Source: Okapia johnstoni
Lineage: Eukaryota > Chordata > Mammalia > Artiodactyla > Giraffidae
NCBI GenBank assembly: GCA_024291935.2
Contig: CM044306.1
Location: 4,722,501 to 4,786,500, forward strand
DNA length: 64,000 nucleotides
Direction: 5' to 3'
This document shows positions 1-10,628 of this stretch, one piece after another. The position numbers were made by a program, and so were the translations under genes. A model generated the notes under the pieces. It did no database searches, was not told the origin of the DNA, and was given only the letters and a program-made list of their open reading frames with translations. How positions within the stretch are numbered: the stretch's first letter is position 1; every line of letters starts with the position of its first letter.

Positions 1-335
1 TCTCCTTCTGGCTGAATTCACTTCGCTCAATTTCTGTGAGATAACAGTTTTCTCTAACGATCCCTCTCATCTGAGAATGACCCTGCATTCGCATCTGGAG
101 AATTTCTGAAGGTTAGTTTGCTTTTATCCATTCTCTTTCACACAGAAGAGAAAAAGGAAATGTTAAGGAAGTTGACCGACTTCACACAACCCAGTTAGCC
201 ATTTCTGTTTTCCCTTCCTTAATTTTTCAGCAGTTTTTGCTCTATGACTTTCTCGAAACCAAATTTTCATTAGGCATGCTCGATAACTTGACCCCAGAAA
301 AGGAAGTATAAGAATAATACACATGCTTTTGCGGT

Positions 336-483
336 GGAGGGATAAATTAGGAATTTGGGATTAACAGATACGCTACTTTATATAAAACAGATAACCAACA
401 AGGACTTACTGTATAATAGCACAGGGACCTATACTCAACATTTTGTAATAACCTCTAATGGAGGAGAATGTCAAAAAGGAAGA
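336..483 (+). mobile_element. Older L1 3' UTR, first part, split by a younger L1
   Basis: Matches the artiodactyl L1 3' UTR pattern: 'ttaggaatttgggattaacagat', then 'cagataaccaacaagga', then a 'tatagcacaggga'-like segment. The expected end of the same element (a 'cctgaaactaacacaac' tail) appears only after 990, so this copy was interrupted by the next feature. The 335 bases before it show no feature I recognise. Confidence 0.7.
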
Positions 484-989
484 TATGGATATATATATAT
501 ATACACACAATGGAATATACTCAATCATAAAAAGGAAAGGAATTGGGTCACTTTTAGAGATGTGGATGGACCTAGAATCTATCATACAGAGTGAAGTAAG
601 GCAGAAAGAGAAAAACAAATAGCATATACTAATGCATATATGTGGGATCTAGAAAAATGGTGCAGATGAACCTGTTTGCAAGGTAGGAATAGAGATGCAG
701 ACGTAGAGAATGAACACATGGACGAGTGGGGTAAGGAGAGGGTGGAGCAAATTGAGAGAGTAGCATCAACATATATTCCCTACCATGTGTAAGCTAAATA
801 GCTAGTGGGAAGCTGCCGTATAGCACCGGGAGCTCAGCTTGGTGCTCCGTGATGACCTAGAGGGGTGGGAAGTGGGGGGTGGGAGGGGGTTCAAGAGGGA
901 GGGGGTATATGTGTACATAAAACCGATTCACTTCATTGAACAGCAGAAACTAACACAATATTGTAAAGCAATTATACTCCGATTTAAAA
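484..989 (+). mobile_element. Younger L1 3' end inserted in an older L1
   Basis: Begins in the ORF2/3' UTR junction region ('acaatggaatatactcaatc', 'atggacctagaatctatc', 'agagtgaagtaag'). It runs through the G-rich 3' UTR at 860-905 and ends with 'cagcagaaactaacacaat', 'gtaaagcaattatactcc' and an A-tail at 982-990. This is the usual 5'-truncated ruminant L1. Possible duplicated target sequence (aaaaaggaaga / aaaaaggacaaaga) lies near 473-483 and 984-997, but the low-complexity A-runs make it uncertain. Confidence 0.75.
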
Positions 990-1118
990 AAAGGACAAAG
1001 AATGTACATGGTGATACGTATGTACGTACATATACACGCATAACTGAATCGGTTTGCTATACACCTGAAACTAACACAACAATGTAAGTCCACTATAGCC
1101 AAATAAAAATTTAAAAAA
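990..1118 (+). mobile_element. Older L1 3' UTR, second part
   Basis: Continues the element begun at 336: 'cataactgaatcggtttgct', 'acacctgaaactaacacaac', 'gtaagtccactatag', 'aataaaaattt' and an A-rich tail. The order relative to the 336-483 piece is colinear. Confidence 0.7.
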
Positions 1119-1844
1119 GGGGGAAAAAAGAGAAGAAAGCACATAATTTCAACAGACAGGAAGGCCCGTTCAGGGCCAAACAACAGCCCCATCCGAAACC
1201 TGATGACAAGGGCGTGAGTCAGCGGCACCCACTGAAGAAGTAACGCTCCCCGCGCTTGAGCGGAAGCCCCGCACAACAGCGGAGGCAGAGCCCCCAGGCC
1301 CCAGCACCGGGGGGTGTGCCGTGTGTCGAGACCGGCCATAGCAGGTGTGAGAGGGGGCAGCCTCCAGACACCACGTGGGGAAGGGTGCTCACAGGGGAAC
1401 AGGTCAGTGAGGGGCCCGACTCCGGCATCGCAGCGCGTTTTCTGTCCTCTGCGCTGATGGCACCCTCTTCATTCAACTGAGCACCATGTCCTCAGTGTCC
1501 CAGTTCCCGCCCAGTCATGGATGAAGGCAGACTTTGAAGACAGCAGTATTTTACTTCACTCCATGCCAAACAAGCTTCATGTATTTCTTATTAACTCTGC
1601 ACGTGCATCAGGACTTGGGCCCACCAAGAACAACAACACAGGATGGGTGGTTGACCTGGAAACTCAAGTCAAGGAAGAGTTCGTTGGGGCAAAGGGTGTG
1701 TGAGAAGGAGGATGGCTTTGTGCCGGGCTGTGAAAGCAGGTCACCTGTCACCAAGGTGGGAAACAGGCCTGTCACCTGGAAGATAAGAGCCAGCATGCCG
1801 ATTTCACCTTTCAGTAGACTTTGGCAAACAGCCCTCCATCACCC
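1119..1844. other. Low-copy intronic DNA, no feature recognised
   Basis: Mixed composition with GC-rich patches around 1240-1420. Open frames on both strands are short, have no recognisable domain and no splice context. No repeat family was recognised. Confidence 0.5.
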
Positions 1845-2060
1845 CCTGTGCAGAGGAGACTGCAGGCTCTAGAGGAGGGTGTGTGTGTGGTGTGTGTGTG
1901 TGTGTGTGTGCCTGTGTGTGTGTGCCTGTATGTGTGTGTGTGTGTGTGTGTGCCTGTGCAGAGGAGACTGCAGGCTCTAGAGGAGGGTGTGTGTGTGTGT
2001 GTGCGTGTGTGTGTGTGTGCCTGTGCAGAGGAGACTGCAGGCTCTAGAGAAGGGGGTGTG

Positions 2061-2107
<47 letters not shown>
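1845..2107. repeat. Compound GT microsatellite with three embedded 30-bp units
   Basis: Three near-identical copies of a non-GT segment (cagaggagactgcaggctc...) begin at 1851, 1959 and 2026. They are separated by (GT)n tracts of different length, and a long pure GT run occupies about 2064-2107. The (CA)n frame on the minus strand gives a spurious His-Thr ORF. Confidence 0.9.
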
Positions 2108-2108
<1 letters not shown>

Positions 2109-2231
2109 CGTGCATGCTCAGTCATGGCCGACTCTCTACGACCCCACTGACTGTAGCCCGCCAGGCTCTTCTTGTTCATGAAATTGTCCAGGCAATTATA
2201 CTGGACTGGGTAGCCATTTTCTATTCCAGGG
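2108..2231 (-). mobile_element. Bov-tA SINE body, minus strand
   Basis: Reads as the reverse complement of the BovA part of Bov-tA ('catgctcagtcatggccgac', 'gactgtagcccgccaggct', 'ctggactgggtagccatttt'). It stops where the tRNA-like head should begin. The head is present next door in the opposite orientation. Confidence 0.8.
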
Positions 2232-2313
2232 GACCTGGTGGTAAAGAATCTGCCTGCCAGTGGAAGAGATACAAGAGACGCAGGTTCAATCCCTGGGTTG
2301 GGAAGTCTAGACA
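2232..2313 (+). mobile_element. Bov-tA tRNA-like head in inverted orientation
   Basis: Contains 'cctggtggtaaagaatctgc' and the B-box-like 'ggttcaatccctggg' of the Bov-tA head, on the plus strand. It directly abuts the minus-strand SINE body. The two pieces together make about one full SINE with its head flipped. Confidence 0.75.
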
Positions 2314-2619
2314 CAGAAAATAGCAAAATGGCTCAAGGCCATCTATCTCTGAAGCTTCTGTGTTAGCTATAAGAAAGTGCTTTTTCAAGATGAAGAAGCC
2401 TACAGAACCTCATGCCCTGGGGGAGTTTAGAGGCCTCGACATCCAGAAGTTCAGGCCGGGAGGTCGAGTTTTATTGGAGAAGGGTAAAGATTTTGATAGG
2501 TAGAGACTGCTGCCATGATGGATACATTAATTATAAGCATGATTAACCTTCATTTTCTCTATCTGGTCTGGCAAACCTGGAGATGTTTGTGCTGGGAATT
2601 TAACTTAAATTTAGTTTTC
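2314..2619. other. Low-copy intronic DNA
   Basis: No repeat, motif or coding potential recognised. Confidence 0.5.
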
Positions 2620-3258
2620 TGAGGAAATAGATGGGCAAACAGTGAAAATAGTGACAGACTTTATTTTGGGGGGCTCCAAAATCACTGCAGATGGTGCTTG
2701 CAGCCTTGAAATTAAAAGATGTTCGCTCCTTGGGAGAAAAGTTATGACCAACCTAGACAGCATATTAAAAAGCAGAGACATTACTTTTCCAACAAAGGTC
2801 TGTCTAGTCAAAGCTATGGTTTTTCCAGTAGTCATGTATAGATGTGAGAGTTGGACCATAAAGAAAGCTGAGCGCCGAAGAACTGATGCTTTTGAACTGT
2901 GGTGTTGAAGACTCTTGAGAGTCCCTTGGACTGCAAGGAGATCAAACCAATCTATCCTAAAGTAAATCAGTCCTGAATATTCACTGGAGGTACTGATGCT
3001 GAAGCTGAAACTTCAATACTTTTGCCACCTGATGCAAAGAACTGACTCATTTGAAAAGACCCTCATGCTGGGAAAGATTGAAGGTGGGAGGAGAAGGGGA
3101 CGACGAAGGATGAGATGGTTGGATGGCATCATCAACTCGATGGACATGAGTTTGAGTAAGCTCCGGGAGTTGGTGATGGACAGGGAGGCCTGGCGTGCTG
3201 CAGTCCATGGGGTCACCAAGAGTCGGACACGACTGAGCGATTGAACTGAACTGAAAGT
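2620..3258 (+). mobile_element. BovB (RTE) LINE, 3' end of the reverse-transcriptase ORF and tail
   Basis: Diagnostic BovB segments in order: 'gtgacagactttattttggg', 'accaacctagacagcatatt', 'gatgtgagagttggaccat', 'gtcccttggactgcaaggag', 'tggatggcatcatcaactcg', 'agtcggacacgactgagcga', and the terminal 'ttgaactgaactgaa'. Remnants of the C-terminal RT reading frame persist, with stops and frameshifts. It is a dead, 5'-truncated copy. Confidence 0.95.
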
Positions 3259-3823
3259 AGGAAAGGAGACTAGTCATCTATGGCTGCACAACGGGGACTT
3301 GGGAATAACAGACCGGGCAGAATATCCATTTTTTTGTCTTTTCCTGTAGGTAAGGTGTCACATAGGGTTGAAGTTTCCTTGTTTCTCTAGGAGAGCAGAC
3401 TGGCACATTCAGGTCCGCAGGCTAGGCTAATCCTAGAGGTTTTCTGACCTCAAAAAAGATTCCACCCTGGTTTCCCACGGGCAAGTTCTCACAAATGAAC
3501 ATTCAAAATACAAACCAAGTGACCTGGACGAACAGAGCCCAGCAAGGGATCCGGCAGTCCTGCTCCACGACAGAACTCTGCCTGTAGGACTACAAAGACG
3601 GAGGGTGGTCGCATGTTTTCCTTGACTGGGCATTCTTCACAGCATGGTGGGGCCTGACACTGCATTTCCAAGGAGTGAGGTTATAGGAAGAAAGTGTTTC
3701 TTTCCAAGGAAGCAATTTCTGAAATTCATATCACATTTACATGCACAATTCATAGGTAGGATTATGGATCACAGAATCCTGGGCTGCAGCCAAACAGGAG
3801 CTTGTTTTAAGAAGTCTCATAGG
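3259..3823. other. Low-copy intronic DNA
   Basis: No repeat or gene recognised. Confidence 0.5.
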
Positions 3824-4165
3824 GGCTTCCCTGATGGTTCAGTGGGACAGAATCTGCCTGTCAATGCAGGAGATGCAGGTTCGATCCCTGGTCCAGGAAG
3901 ATCCCATGTGCTGTGGAGCAACGAAGCCTGTGTACCACAACTAGTGAGCCTCCACTCTGGAGCCCGGGAACCGCAACCACGGAGGCCACAGGCCGCCAAC
4001 TACTGAAGCCCGCGGCCCTAGAGACTGTGCTCTGCAACAAGAGAAGCCTGAGCGCTGCAATCAGAGAGTAGCCCCTGCTCCCCGAAACTAGAGAAAGGCC
4101 TGCACAGCAACAAAGACCTGGCACAGGCAAAATAAATGAATAAATTTTTTTTAAAAAAGGGGGAG
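3824..4165 (+). mobile_element. CHR-1-type tRNA-Glu SINE, near full length
   Basis: Head 'ggcttccctgatggttcagt' with B-box-like 'ggttcgatccctgg'. The long CHR-1 body follows ('accacaactagtgagcct', 'gcaacaagagaagcctgag', 'gaaactagagaaaggcctgc', 'caacaaagacctggcacagg') with an 'aaataaatgaataaa' tail and A-run. This family is shared by whales, hippos and ruminants. Confidence 0.9.
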
Positions 4166-4189
4166 AGGCCCACAGAGTGGTAGACTTGC

Positions 4190-4250
4190 CTTAAATGTTG
4201 GTTCTAGACGAACTTGGGCAAGTTATGTAACTTCTGTGAGCATATCTCTT
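4190..4250 (+). mobile_element. MIR fragment
   Basis: Core-like 'cttgggcaagttatgtaac' followed by 'ctgtgagcat' matches the ancient MIR SINE core. It is followed by an A-run at 4252-4262. Confidence 0.55.
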
Positions 4251-4262
4251 TAAAAAAAAAAA

Positions 4263-5124
4263 GAAGTCCCATGGCTGGGCAAGCGTTCCTCAGTTAGTCT
4301 CAGGTCCTACACCTCCCTACTGTCTTTTACCAGCTGGCCTGTCATCTGTACAAACTGCCTGGTCCCCTGGGGGATTTATCTGAACTGGACAGATTTTTTT
4401 CTTTAATATAATACATAGGATTTGATGACGGAATGCATCGTATGGATCAGAGGAATGGACAGATAAGGGAGGAAAAAGGATTAAAGATAATAGCTTGCAA
4501 GCTCTCAAGGGGGAAAGTGTTACTTAATATGTGCACTGTTGTGTCTGGATTAATGGCAATGGGGGACAGAAAGGGATGAGCTGTGGTGATGGTAAACAAG
4601 CTCCGCTTCTCTGAGATGAGGGTGCGGGGTCGACCTTTCCCACTTCTTGGCACTGTTGGTAGAAGCCACATGGTCCCACTCTGCGGACATGAACCGGAGC
4701 TCTGGGCTCCCCAGACCACATCCCCTTCCCCAGGAGAGCACACAGGGAACAGAGTCTTCAGGCTGGGGGCTTGAGACCCCCACTCCCACCTCCAGCTGAG
4801 AATGGGACTGTGGGTCTCAAGCTCCTTCAAATCCAATCAAACAACAGCCTTCAAATCTAGGGCACGGTTAGCACCCAGCAGTGCCCGAGACTCGGGGCGT
4901 TCTCCCCAGAGCAGCCCCACCATGCCGGGGAAAGGAGATGGCCCCTTGGAGCTGATGGTAACTCCTGGGAATAGTCCCCATAAACGGCTCACGGCCATCT
5001 TTTACCCAGTGACGCCTTTTACCCAGAAGGAGGAAATTCAGACATGAGGTCAAATGTGTGGACACCAGAGGGGACGGTGTGGGGATGAACTGGGAGGCTG
5101 GGGCTGACATAGACACACTACTGA
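4263..5124. other. Low-copy intronic DNA
   Basis: No repeat or gene recognised. Several short overlapping frames lie at 4447-4836, none with a domain or splice context. Confidence 0.5.
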
Positions 5125-5215
5125 TACTGTGCATAAAATAGATGGTTCATGAGAACCTGCCGGATAGCACAGGGAACGTCCTCAGTGCTCTGTGACCACC
5201 TGAAGGGGAGGGACT
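5125..5215 (+). mobile_element. L1 3' UTR fragment
   Basis: 'atgagaacctgccggatagc', 'acagggaacgtcctcagtgc' and 'tctgtgaccacctgaa' follow the L1 3' UTR pattern seen in the other L1 copies in this window. Confidence 0.65.
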
Positions 5216-5319
5216 TCCTGCGCGATGGCCCAGCAGTCGCGACAGGCCACGCTTCAGCATCTTACGATCCGTCACAACGGCAGGCACGCGCCACGTGTAG
5301 GCGGCTGCCTGTCTCTCTG

Positions 5320-5445
5320 TCTAAATTCAAGACTCCACGAAGGCAAGGGCGGTGGCATAACTGGTGGACAGCACAGCGTTGGGTACACAACAGGGGCTGG
5401 ACACACATTTGTTGGCTGAAAGGATTAAATGAAAGGAGAGAACGA
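5320..5445 (+). mobile_element. L2/MIR-type ancient repeat fragment
   Basis: 'ctccacgaaggcaagggc', then a degenerate 'gcacagcgttgggtacacaa', then 'cacacatttgttggctgaaa' resembles the L2/MIR 3' end that normally reads into a (TGAA)n tail. It is highly diverged. Confidence 0.5.
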
Positions 5446-7344
5446 ATGAAGAGGAACAAACAGAGAGAGGAGGACGGGGGAGAAGCAGGATACAGAAAAT
5501 GAGGACAGGACAGACGTCAGAGCTCTTTATATGTACACACAGGGCCACGCTAACATAATGAAATGCAAATCCCATTCAGAGCAGCCTGCCAATCAGCCTC
5601 CCTTTCTTTTGACTGCAGCTCAGGGGCTCTGAGTTTTGTGGATGGAGCCTCAGGCGGGCTCAGCCTCGGGAGGCAGGGAACTCCTTAGATCAGCTCAGCA
5701 GGTCTCTGGCCACAACAGAAAACCTATTTCCTAACACACGAGGCAGAGGAGCCTGGAAGTCACATCTCGTTTGTTAAACGAGGCTTCCCTCCTCGTCTTC
5801 CCAGTAGTAATGGGCTTCAAATCCATCTGCTCCCATCAGCAGCACCCAGGGAGCCAGCCGGCCAGTCTGCCCTGCCTCCTTCCCTCACGGTCACCCTACA
5901 CGTATGGGGGTTCCTTGCCCTGTGGTTCCCAGCAGCCCTGCTCCAGATTCCTGGAAGAACACCCTCCCCGTGGCACTGGGCTGTCATGACCAATTAGACG
6001 GCAGCCTGAGCGGTGGTTTCTGCAAGCACAGCCCTCCTGCTGCTCCCAGGGAAATGTCAGATGGGGGGCGGGGGCAGGAGGCGGAGGTGGTCAGCAGGGG
6101 AGAGGTAAGGAGAGGGACAAGTGGAGACAATGGTTCACCAGGGAGAGGCTGGGGAAGCGGAACGCAGGCCCAGGAGAGGAAATATGGTGTCCACAGCAAA
6201 CACGCTCAGATCCAAGGATGCTACAGCATCAGACTTGATACTGACTCAGCACTGACTGCTCCGTATACAAAAGACAGCACCCCAGTCCCTGCTGCTCAAA
6301 GCTGTTTGGGAAAACAGCACACACGGAAAGAAAGGGTAAATGACAATATAATGCAAGGAGGCAGGTGCCACAGGCTAAATAAGCCATTCACACAGGAGCT
6401 GTCAGATCGGAGCTGTCTACAGGGCTGAGGCAGCTGGGAGAGTTCCTGCAGGAGTCAGGGCGGAAACGTCCCGAATTCCTGCTGTGCTTCGGGGAAGACT
6501 ACTCCCAAACGGAGAACGGTGCCCGGGCCTGAGTCCCTTCCTGTGTGTGAGAAGCCTGAGCTGCTTCCCATGCTCAGGAGGCTGCGACAGCCAGATGCAA
6601 GGCAAGGGCCTGCTGGCCAGGAGTTTATGATCCAGTAGAGGGCCCGAGGTTCACAAGTGTCTCCATCCTTGTGGTCCAGGTGGCGTGTGGGTCACAGATA
6701 CTACGGTGAATGATAATAAGAGTCTACTGTACTGCCAGAGCCTCTGCAGGACTCAGTTTCCACATCTGCAGAATGGGTTTGTGAGCCCTGACTGCGATAA
6801 GGAATAAGGCTGCTGCTGGCAGTAGAGAAGACTTGAGTGTCTTTCCTTCTTCCTCCTTCCCTTCCGCCAAGGTGATCAGGCAAGACGGAGACAGCATTAG
6901 ACAAGGGATTTCAAGGGTGGGTGCTCAGAGTGGGAGGTTCTATTTATTTCAGGAAATGCTGGAGAAAGGGGCCAAAGGTGTGTGGGAGGCGGATTGTGAG
7001 ACACCGTCTCAAGCCTGCCTTCCTTCAGTTTGTAGGCTTGGATTTGACTGTGACCTCAATAATTCACTTGGGAATGTCAGGTGGGCTCCCAGATCAACTT
7101 GAGGCCCCTAACGGTGGGCATCAGGTGTTGGGACTCAGTGCTGACTTGGGTCAAGCTTCTCTGGCCATCTGGCCCTTTAAAGCACAGATATCAGGAGAGA
7201 CATCTGGTCCAGTTACTGACCATCCTTTTGACTAGCAGAAGGAGTGGGCTGTTTACAAGGTCCTGTACCCATCGTTTTAGTGGGATTTGGGGAAGCACCA
7301 GAGATGAATGTTTTAAAGCTGCCATCTTTGAAGGACGTTTGCTT
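5446..7344. other. Low-copy intronic DNA with a MIR scrap near 6745-6785
   Basis: The only recognisable piece is 'ctcagtttccacatctgcag...atggg' near 6745-6785, a MIR core. ORFs such as the 174-codon frame at 5904-6428 have no domain, no splice context and no conservation evidence. Confidence 0.5.
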
Positions 7345-7506
7345 GGGACTTCCCTGGTGGTCCAGTGGCTAAGACTTTGCACTCCCGATGCAGGGGGCCT
7401 GGGTTCGATCCCTGGTCGGGGAACTAGATTCCACGTGTTGCAACTAAGAGTTTGCGTGTTGCAGGTAAAAGATTCCATGTGCTGCAACAAAGATCAAAGA
7501 TCCCAT
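7345..7506 (+). mobile_element. CHR-type SINE, 5' part, split by an L1
   Basis: Head 'gggacttccctggtggtcca' and B-box-like 'ggttcgatccctggtcgggg', then 'ctagattccacgtgttgcaa'. It is cut at 'aaagatcccatg' by an L1 fragment and resumes after 7786. Confidence 0.88.
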
Positions 7507-7785
7507 GGGTGGGGACGAATTGAGAGAGCAGCATTAAAACATATACACATTACCATATGCACAATGAGACAGCTAGCGGGAATTTGCCACATGACTCAGG
7601 GAGCTCACACTGAGCTCTCCGACAACCAAGAGGGGTAGGATGGGGTGGGAGGTGGGAGGGAGGTTCAAGAGGGAGGGGACACACGTGTCTCCACGGCTGA
7701 TTCGTGTTGACGTATGGCAGAAACCAACACAATACTGTAAAGCAATTATCCTCCAATTAAAAATAAACAAATTTTAAAAATCATA
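7507..7785 (+). mobile_element. 5'-truncated L1 3' end inside a CHR SINE
   Basis: L1 3' UTR segments 'aattgagagagcagcattaa', the G-rich 'ggggtgggaggtgggaggga' and 'accaacacaatactgtaaag' end with an A-rich tail. It is flanked by likely target duplications (aaagatccca near 7495 and aaaaatccca near 7795), which places it as a later insertion into the SINE. Confidence 0.85.
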
Positions 7786-7880
7786 GTTCAAAAAAAAAAT
7801 CCCACATGCCACAACTAAGACCCAACACAGTCAAATGAATAACTAAAAACAAATATTTTAAAATAAATAAATAAAAGAAG
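7786..7880 (+). mobile_element. CHR-type SINE, 3' part
   Basis: 'tcccacatgccacaactaag', 'acccaacacagtcaaatgaa' and an 'aaataaataaataaaag' tail complete the SINE started at 7345. Confidence 0.85.
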
Positions 7881-7994
7881 TTCGCTTAACTATCTGAAGT
7901 CTCTGGGTGATTTCTTTTTTAACTTTTAAAATGGAGAAAACACTAGTAACTAATTATGGACTAGTATTGTAAGAAAATGTCTTTCCAATTGTAA

Positions 7995-8831
7995 AATAGC
8001 AATGGTTAGTCTACTGAAGCTAAACATATACCTACTCTATCACCCAGCAATTCCATCCCTAGGCGTATACATGAGAAATGAGTGTACATGTCCACCAAAA
8101 CACGTGTACAAAACATTCACTGTGGCTCTTCTTCTAATAGCCTTCAAACACCCATGTGTCCAGCCACAGCAGAATGGACAGTTGGCAGCATAAAGATGCA
8201 ATGGACTCCCACTCACCAAAACAATAATAAGAAGAAGAATAATCGACTAATGCAACATGCTCATGGATGAATCACAAGGCAAAAGAAGCCAGCCACAGAA
8301 GAGAACATGCAGTATAACTGCACTAAGTGATATAAAAGAACAGGCAAAATCTACCTATAGTGAAATAAATTAGAACAGTAGCTAAGAAATAACTACTATT
8401 AAGAGATAACTATTATTCTAATTCATTTTACCACAGATAGATTTTGCCTGCTGTTGAATATCATTGAATGGGATTCTACTCCATGTTCTCTCTTATATCT
8501 TGCCGGGGAATGAATATAAGGAAGTCTTCTGTGCTGCTAGAAATGCTTTGATTTGATCTGAACAGTGGTCACAGGGATGTAAACACTCGTAAAAATTCTT
8601 TGAGCTGCATATTTAAGATCTGTCTTTTGGGACTTCCCTGGTGGTCCAGTGCTTAAGAGTCCGTGCTTCCAACACAGGGGGTGGTGGTTTGATCCCTGGT
8701 TGGGGAACTAAGATCCCACGAGCTGCACAGTGCACCCCCAAAATTTAATTTTTTTTTAATTTAGAAAAAAAGAAGAAGAAAGATTTGTTTTTCTGTGCAT
8801 ATGTTATAACTTGATTTAAAAAAAAGAAAAG
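7995..8831 (+). mobile_element. Older L1M-type 3' end, interrupted by a CHR SINE
   Basis: Follows the L1 ORF2-end/3' UTR order: 'cagcaattccatccctaggc', 'tgtacaaaacattcactgtg', 'catgctcatggatgaatcac', 'gaagccagccacagaag'. The late 'cagtggtcacagggatgtaa' and 'gctgcatatttaagatctg' segments continue past the SINE at 8628-8790 as 'ctgtgcatatgttataac'. It is highly diverged, so older than the 484 and 41243 copies. The 7881-7994 gap holds nothing recognised. Confidence 0.7.
8628..8790 (+). mobile_element. CHR-type SINE inserted in L1M
   Basis: 'gggacttccctggtggtcca', 'gtttgatccctggttgggga' and 'aactaagatcccacgagctg' with an A/T-rich tail. Flanking 'agatctgtctttt' and 'agatttgttttt' look like an imperfect target-site duplication within the L1. 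Confidence 0.88.
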
Positions 8832-10007
8832 ATCACTGATTATAATTTGAAAGCTTTGTGGGGAAAGATTTTCTAAGAAAAAAAAAAAGATACATTGTAT
8901 TTTTGGAAACCCACATGGATCTCAGAAGTAAGGGGAGAGGTTCGGCACCTTTGAATATCAGAGGTGTGGTCACTGAGATGCTGTAACTGAAACAGCTTAA
9001 TTCTCCTTCCTCCTCCAGCTCTGCCTTTAGTGGTGCGATCCTTGGCAAGTCACAAGCTTCAGCCACGACCTACCTTATCTTTGAGGTTGGTTTTAATTCT
9101 AAATTCTAAATTCTTTGACCATTGGGTAAAAGGTGGGATATTTTTTTAACAAAGGAGTCTTCGCTCTCTTCCCTCTTTTTCAACCAGACGCAATTTCCTT
9201 GCCCTCATCCTTCCACCACGGGCTGGCTGAGAAGCTCTCAGGGCTCAGAGACCATACTGCCCACCCCTCTGCACTCGGCTAACTAGCTCCGTGAGATGAA
9301 TACAACAGACATCGTTAAATGAAAGCGCACTATTTTGCCATGAAGTATATTGGATCTGAAGCAAAGCCTTATATCTATAAAGGCTATGACATCCACAATA
9401 AAGCTGACACATCCGAAATAAAAATTCTGTCAGCCAAGCTGTCTAACAATACAAGGTTTTAGAAAGGGTAACTATTTCTACCAGCCAGCTTAATGGACCC
9501 ATGAATAAACTGCCTGTCCCCCCCCAAACATGGCTTTGGTCACATACACACACAAAAAAAAGATATTGTATTTCCTTTGGCTAGAAACAAGAAAAACTAA
9601 ACATATGATGTTTGAGGAGAAAGCTAGTCCCCAAGGTCATGTTAATTAGAGACCGTTTCTGCAGGCAGACAAGTATCTGGGCATTCAGTCTGATGGGCTG
9701 GCAGCCTTTTTCCTTCACTGGATCTTCCCCCAGAGTCAAGTGTAAGAATCAGCACCATTGTAACCTAGGCATTTAGGTTGCTATTTGAAATCAGAGCAAC
9801 AATCAAAAGCAATGTGAACCTGAATGATTTAGCATCTAGAGTCTAGGGATGGATACACACGTCACGAAGATGCCTAAAGCAATTCAACTGAAATGGTAAG
9901 ACTGCAGAAGGAACAGCTAAACACACAAGAAGGCGGCGTGCTTTCAAGTAACTTAAAGGCATTTGCCAACGAGTGAGGCAGAGTGGAAAGGGCAGGACCA
10001 TCCAACA
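8832..10007. other. Low-copy AT-rich intronic DNA
   Basis: After an A-run at 8879-8888 no transposon family was recognised. The 9290-9480 part is AT-rich yet not simple sequence and carries no recognisable repeat, so it could be slowly evolving DNA. This cannot be judged without alignment. Confidence 0.45.
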
Positions 10008-10110
10008 GCTCAAGAGACCTGCTTCTGGTCCACCTGGCTGTGAAAACTTGGACAAGTTCATCCAGTTTCTTCATGTGTGAAATGGGCACATCAGGATAAA
10101 TTAAATGATT
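10008..10110 (+). mobile_element. MIR SINE fragment
   Basis: Matches MIR core order: 'gacctgcttctggtcc', 'aaaacttggacaagttcatc', 'agtttcttcatgtgtgaaat', 'gggcacat'. Confidence 0.65.
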
Positions 10111-10628
10111 TCCAAAGTCCCCTCCACATGAGGAGCTTTACTATTACACGATACGTAGATAAAGATTGCAAAGATAAATACAAAGTCTGCTCTTACAACG
10201 TCCTCCTGTGTCAGTAAATCTTTTGATAGTCTTAAACAGGGTTTGTGTCTGGGAGGGGCTCAGTCTTCCTATGCTCAGAATCATCACCTCTTCTTTTTTG
10301 GAGACAGCACTCTGATTTTGAGAAACCCCCATCTGACTAGGCCAATCAGGTTTTCTTTCCTCGGATGTGAAAACTGAGATGAATGGCAACAGGGGCAGAA
10401 AAGAGTTGTTTCTGAGTCATCCTGGGGTCAGCCCTTTGCAGAGACTGTCCACCAGCACACATCCATCATCACAGATATTGGGAGGCTTTGGTACTGGCCC
10501 TCCAAAATCCGGATATTCTGTTTTCCTTTTGATTCTCTGAGTTTCTCCTTATATCTCTGAGAAACGTCTTGGTATGATTAAGCTGGCCAGAGCTGATGTC
10601 TGTCGTGTGCAACCAAAGAATCCTAGCT
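10111..10628. other. Low-copy intronic DNA
   Basis: No repeat or gene recognised. The 81-codon minus-strand frame at 10144-10389 shows no domain. Confidence 0.5.

Noticed and set aside
1811..2326. 171-codon minus-strand ORF rich in His-Thr
   Set aside because: Pure product of the (CA)n tract and SINE sequence.
5904..6428. 174-codon plus-strand ORF
   Set aside because: GC-rich chance frame, with overlapping frames on the other strand and no recognised family.
7081..7638. 185-codon plus-strand ORF
   Set aside because: More than half is CHR SINE and L1 sequence. No domain, no splice context.
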